A stretch of 64,000 nucleotides of DNA, taken from Terrabacter tumescens (lineage in GTDB: Bacteria > Actinomycetota > Actinomycetes > Actinomycetales > Dermatophilaceae). Below are positions 63,465 to 64,000 of this stretch, piece by piece. A model generated the notes under the pieces. That model saw only the letters and a list, made by a program, of their open reading frames with translations. It made no database searches and was not told the origin of the DNA. The position numbers were made by a program, and so were the translations under genes. Each line of letters starts with the position of its first letter. The stretch's first letter is position 1. The stretch is from assembly GCF_014646815.1 (NCBI RefSeq), contig NZ_BMNZ01000004.1, positions 333,103-397,102 of the forward strand. The letters run 5' to 3'.

Positions 63465-64000
63465 GCGGCATCAACAAGACGACCGAGAAGCACCTCATGG
63501 TCTTCTCCGGCCGGGCGCACCCGCAGCTCGCCCAGGAGGTCGCGAAAGCGCTGGGCACCGATCTCGTGCCGACCTCGGCCTACGACTTCGCCAACGGCGA
63601 GATCTACGTGCGCTACGAGGAGTCGGTGCGCGGCTCGGACGCCTTCGTCATCCAGAGCCACACCGCTCCGATCAACGAGTGGATCATGGAGCAGCTCATC
63701 ATGATCGACGCGCTCAAGCGGGCGTCAGCCAACAGCATCACCGTCGTACTCCCCTTCTACGGCTATGCGCGACAGGACAAGAAGCACCGTGGTCGCGAGC
63801 CGATCTCGGCCCGCCTCATGGCCGACCTGTTCAAGACGGCCGGCGCCAACCGGCTCATGGCGATCGACCTGCACACCGCGCAGATCCAGGGCTTCTTCGA
63901 CGGCCCGGTCGACCACCTCATGGCGATGCCGATCCTCGCGGACTACGTCGGCAAGAAGTATGGCCACCTCGACCTCGCCGTCGTCTCGCCCGACGCCGGC
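63461..64000 (+). CDS. prs: Ribose-phosphate pyrophosphokinase (5' part, runs off the window)
   Basis: The first 180 residues of a protein that is normally about 325 residues. It makes PRPP from ribose-5-phosphate and ATP. KHLMVFSGRAHPQLAQEVA is the typical start, then FANGEIYVRYEESVRG (ATP-binding), LPFYGYARQDKKHRGREPISARL (flexible loop, in part) and the metal/ribose segment MAIDLHTAQIQGFFDGPVDHL, in part. The last bases read VVSPDAG, the beginning of the conserved PDxG PRPP site. ATG 63461 overlaps the glmU stop, an order conserved widely in Actinobacteria. Confidence 0.96.
   Translation, partial: MSGINKTTEKHLMVFSGRAHPQLAQEVAKALGTDLVPTSAYDFANGEIYVRYEESVRGSDAFVIQSHTAPINEWIMEQLIMIDALKRASANSITVVLPFYGYARQDKKHRGREPISARLMADLFKTAGANRLMAIDLHTAQIQGFFDGPVDHLMAMPILADYVGKKYGHLDLAVVSPDAG

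Overview
The window is high-GC (about 70 percent) actinobacterial chromosome. The evidence is the gene order metG-tatD-rpfB-rsmA-ispE-ABC-F, the cell-division gene sepX/glpR beside a MoeA-like domain, a protein O-mannosyltransferase, an Rpf-type resuscitation factor and tRNA-Gln next to glmU-prs. Codon use and gene neighbourhoods suggest the order Micrococcales, perhaps an Intrasporangiaceae-like organism; that placement is inference only.

Layout. 1-10.9 kb: the end of a penicillin-acylase-type hydrolase, 5-formyl-THF cyclo-ligase, a UGPase-MoeA fusion followed by moaC, mogA, a GNAT acetyltransferase and sepX/glpR, then a MarR/hydrolase pair, an AI-2E-type permease and an NmrA-like reductase. 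10.9-16.9 kb (mostly minus): ackA-pta, an OsmC protein, a DUF72 protein and a CorA transporter with a long leader hairpin. 17.2-21.9 kb: a complete ABC importer operon (lipoprotein, two permeases, ATPase) and an S51 peptidase. 22.1-32.5 kb: an integrated element in tRNA-Ala(CGC). 32.6-46.6 kb: PMT mannosyltransferase, CPBP protease, dienelactone-hydrolase-like enzyme, secreted M6 metalloprotease, YqeY protein, a probable structured RNA gene, two DinB proteins with a WYL regulator, PEP carboxylase, rsmI, OsmC and SRPBCC proteins. 46.7-55 kb: metG through ABC-F. 55-64 kb: a small MarR regulon (VOC protein, MarR, trans-aconitate methyltransferase), a frameshifted photolyase-like gene, a sigma factor fused to a membrane/extracellular region, TetR, tRNA-Gln, glmU and the start of prs.

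The most distinctive system is the 10.3-kb element. It is bounded by a 44-bp direct repeat of the tRNA 3' end and carries a RepSA-like initiator, a small excisionase and a tyrosine integrase at its right end, as in actinomycete integrative elements, but no visible transfer gene. Its cargo looks like a potassium-homeostasis set: a KimA/KUP-like APC permease, a second (frameshifted) APC permease, a KdpD-like histidine kinase lacking the usual cytoplasmic sensor, a KdpE-like regulator and a 28-residue membrane peptide of KdpF size. The element brings its own tRNA 3' end, CCA and terminator, and has pushed the old terminator 10 kb away.

Other signals that ordinary gene calls do not explain: a roughly 190-nt promoter-to-terminator structured RNA candidate near 39.1 kb; long perfect intergenic palindromes (one of 64 bp) sharing a CGAGTG core; a heavily repeated heptamer GTATGCC that uses otherwise rare TAT and GCA codons and is missing from the element; and operators that overlap apparently leaderless promoters.
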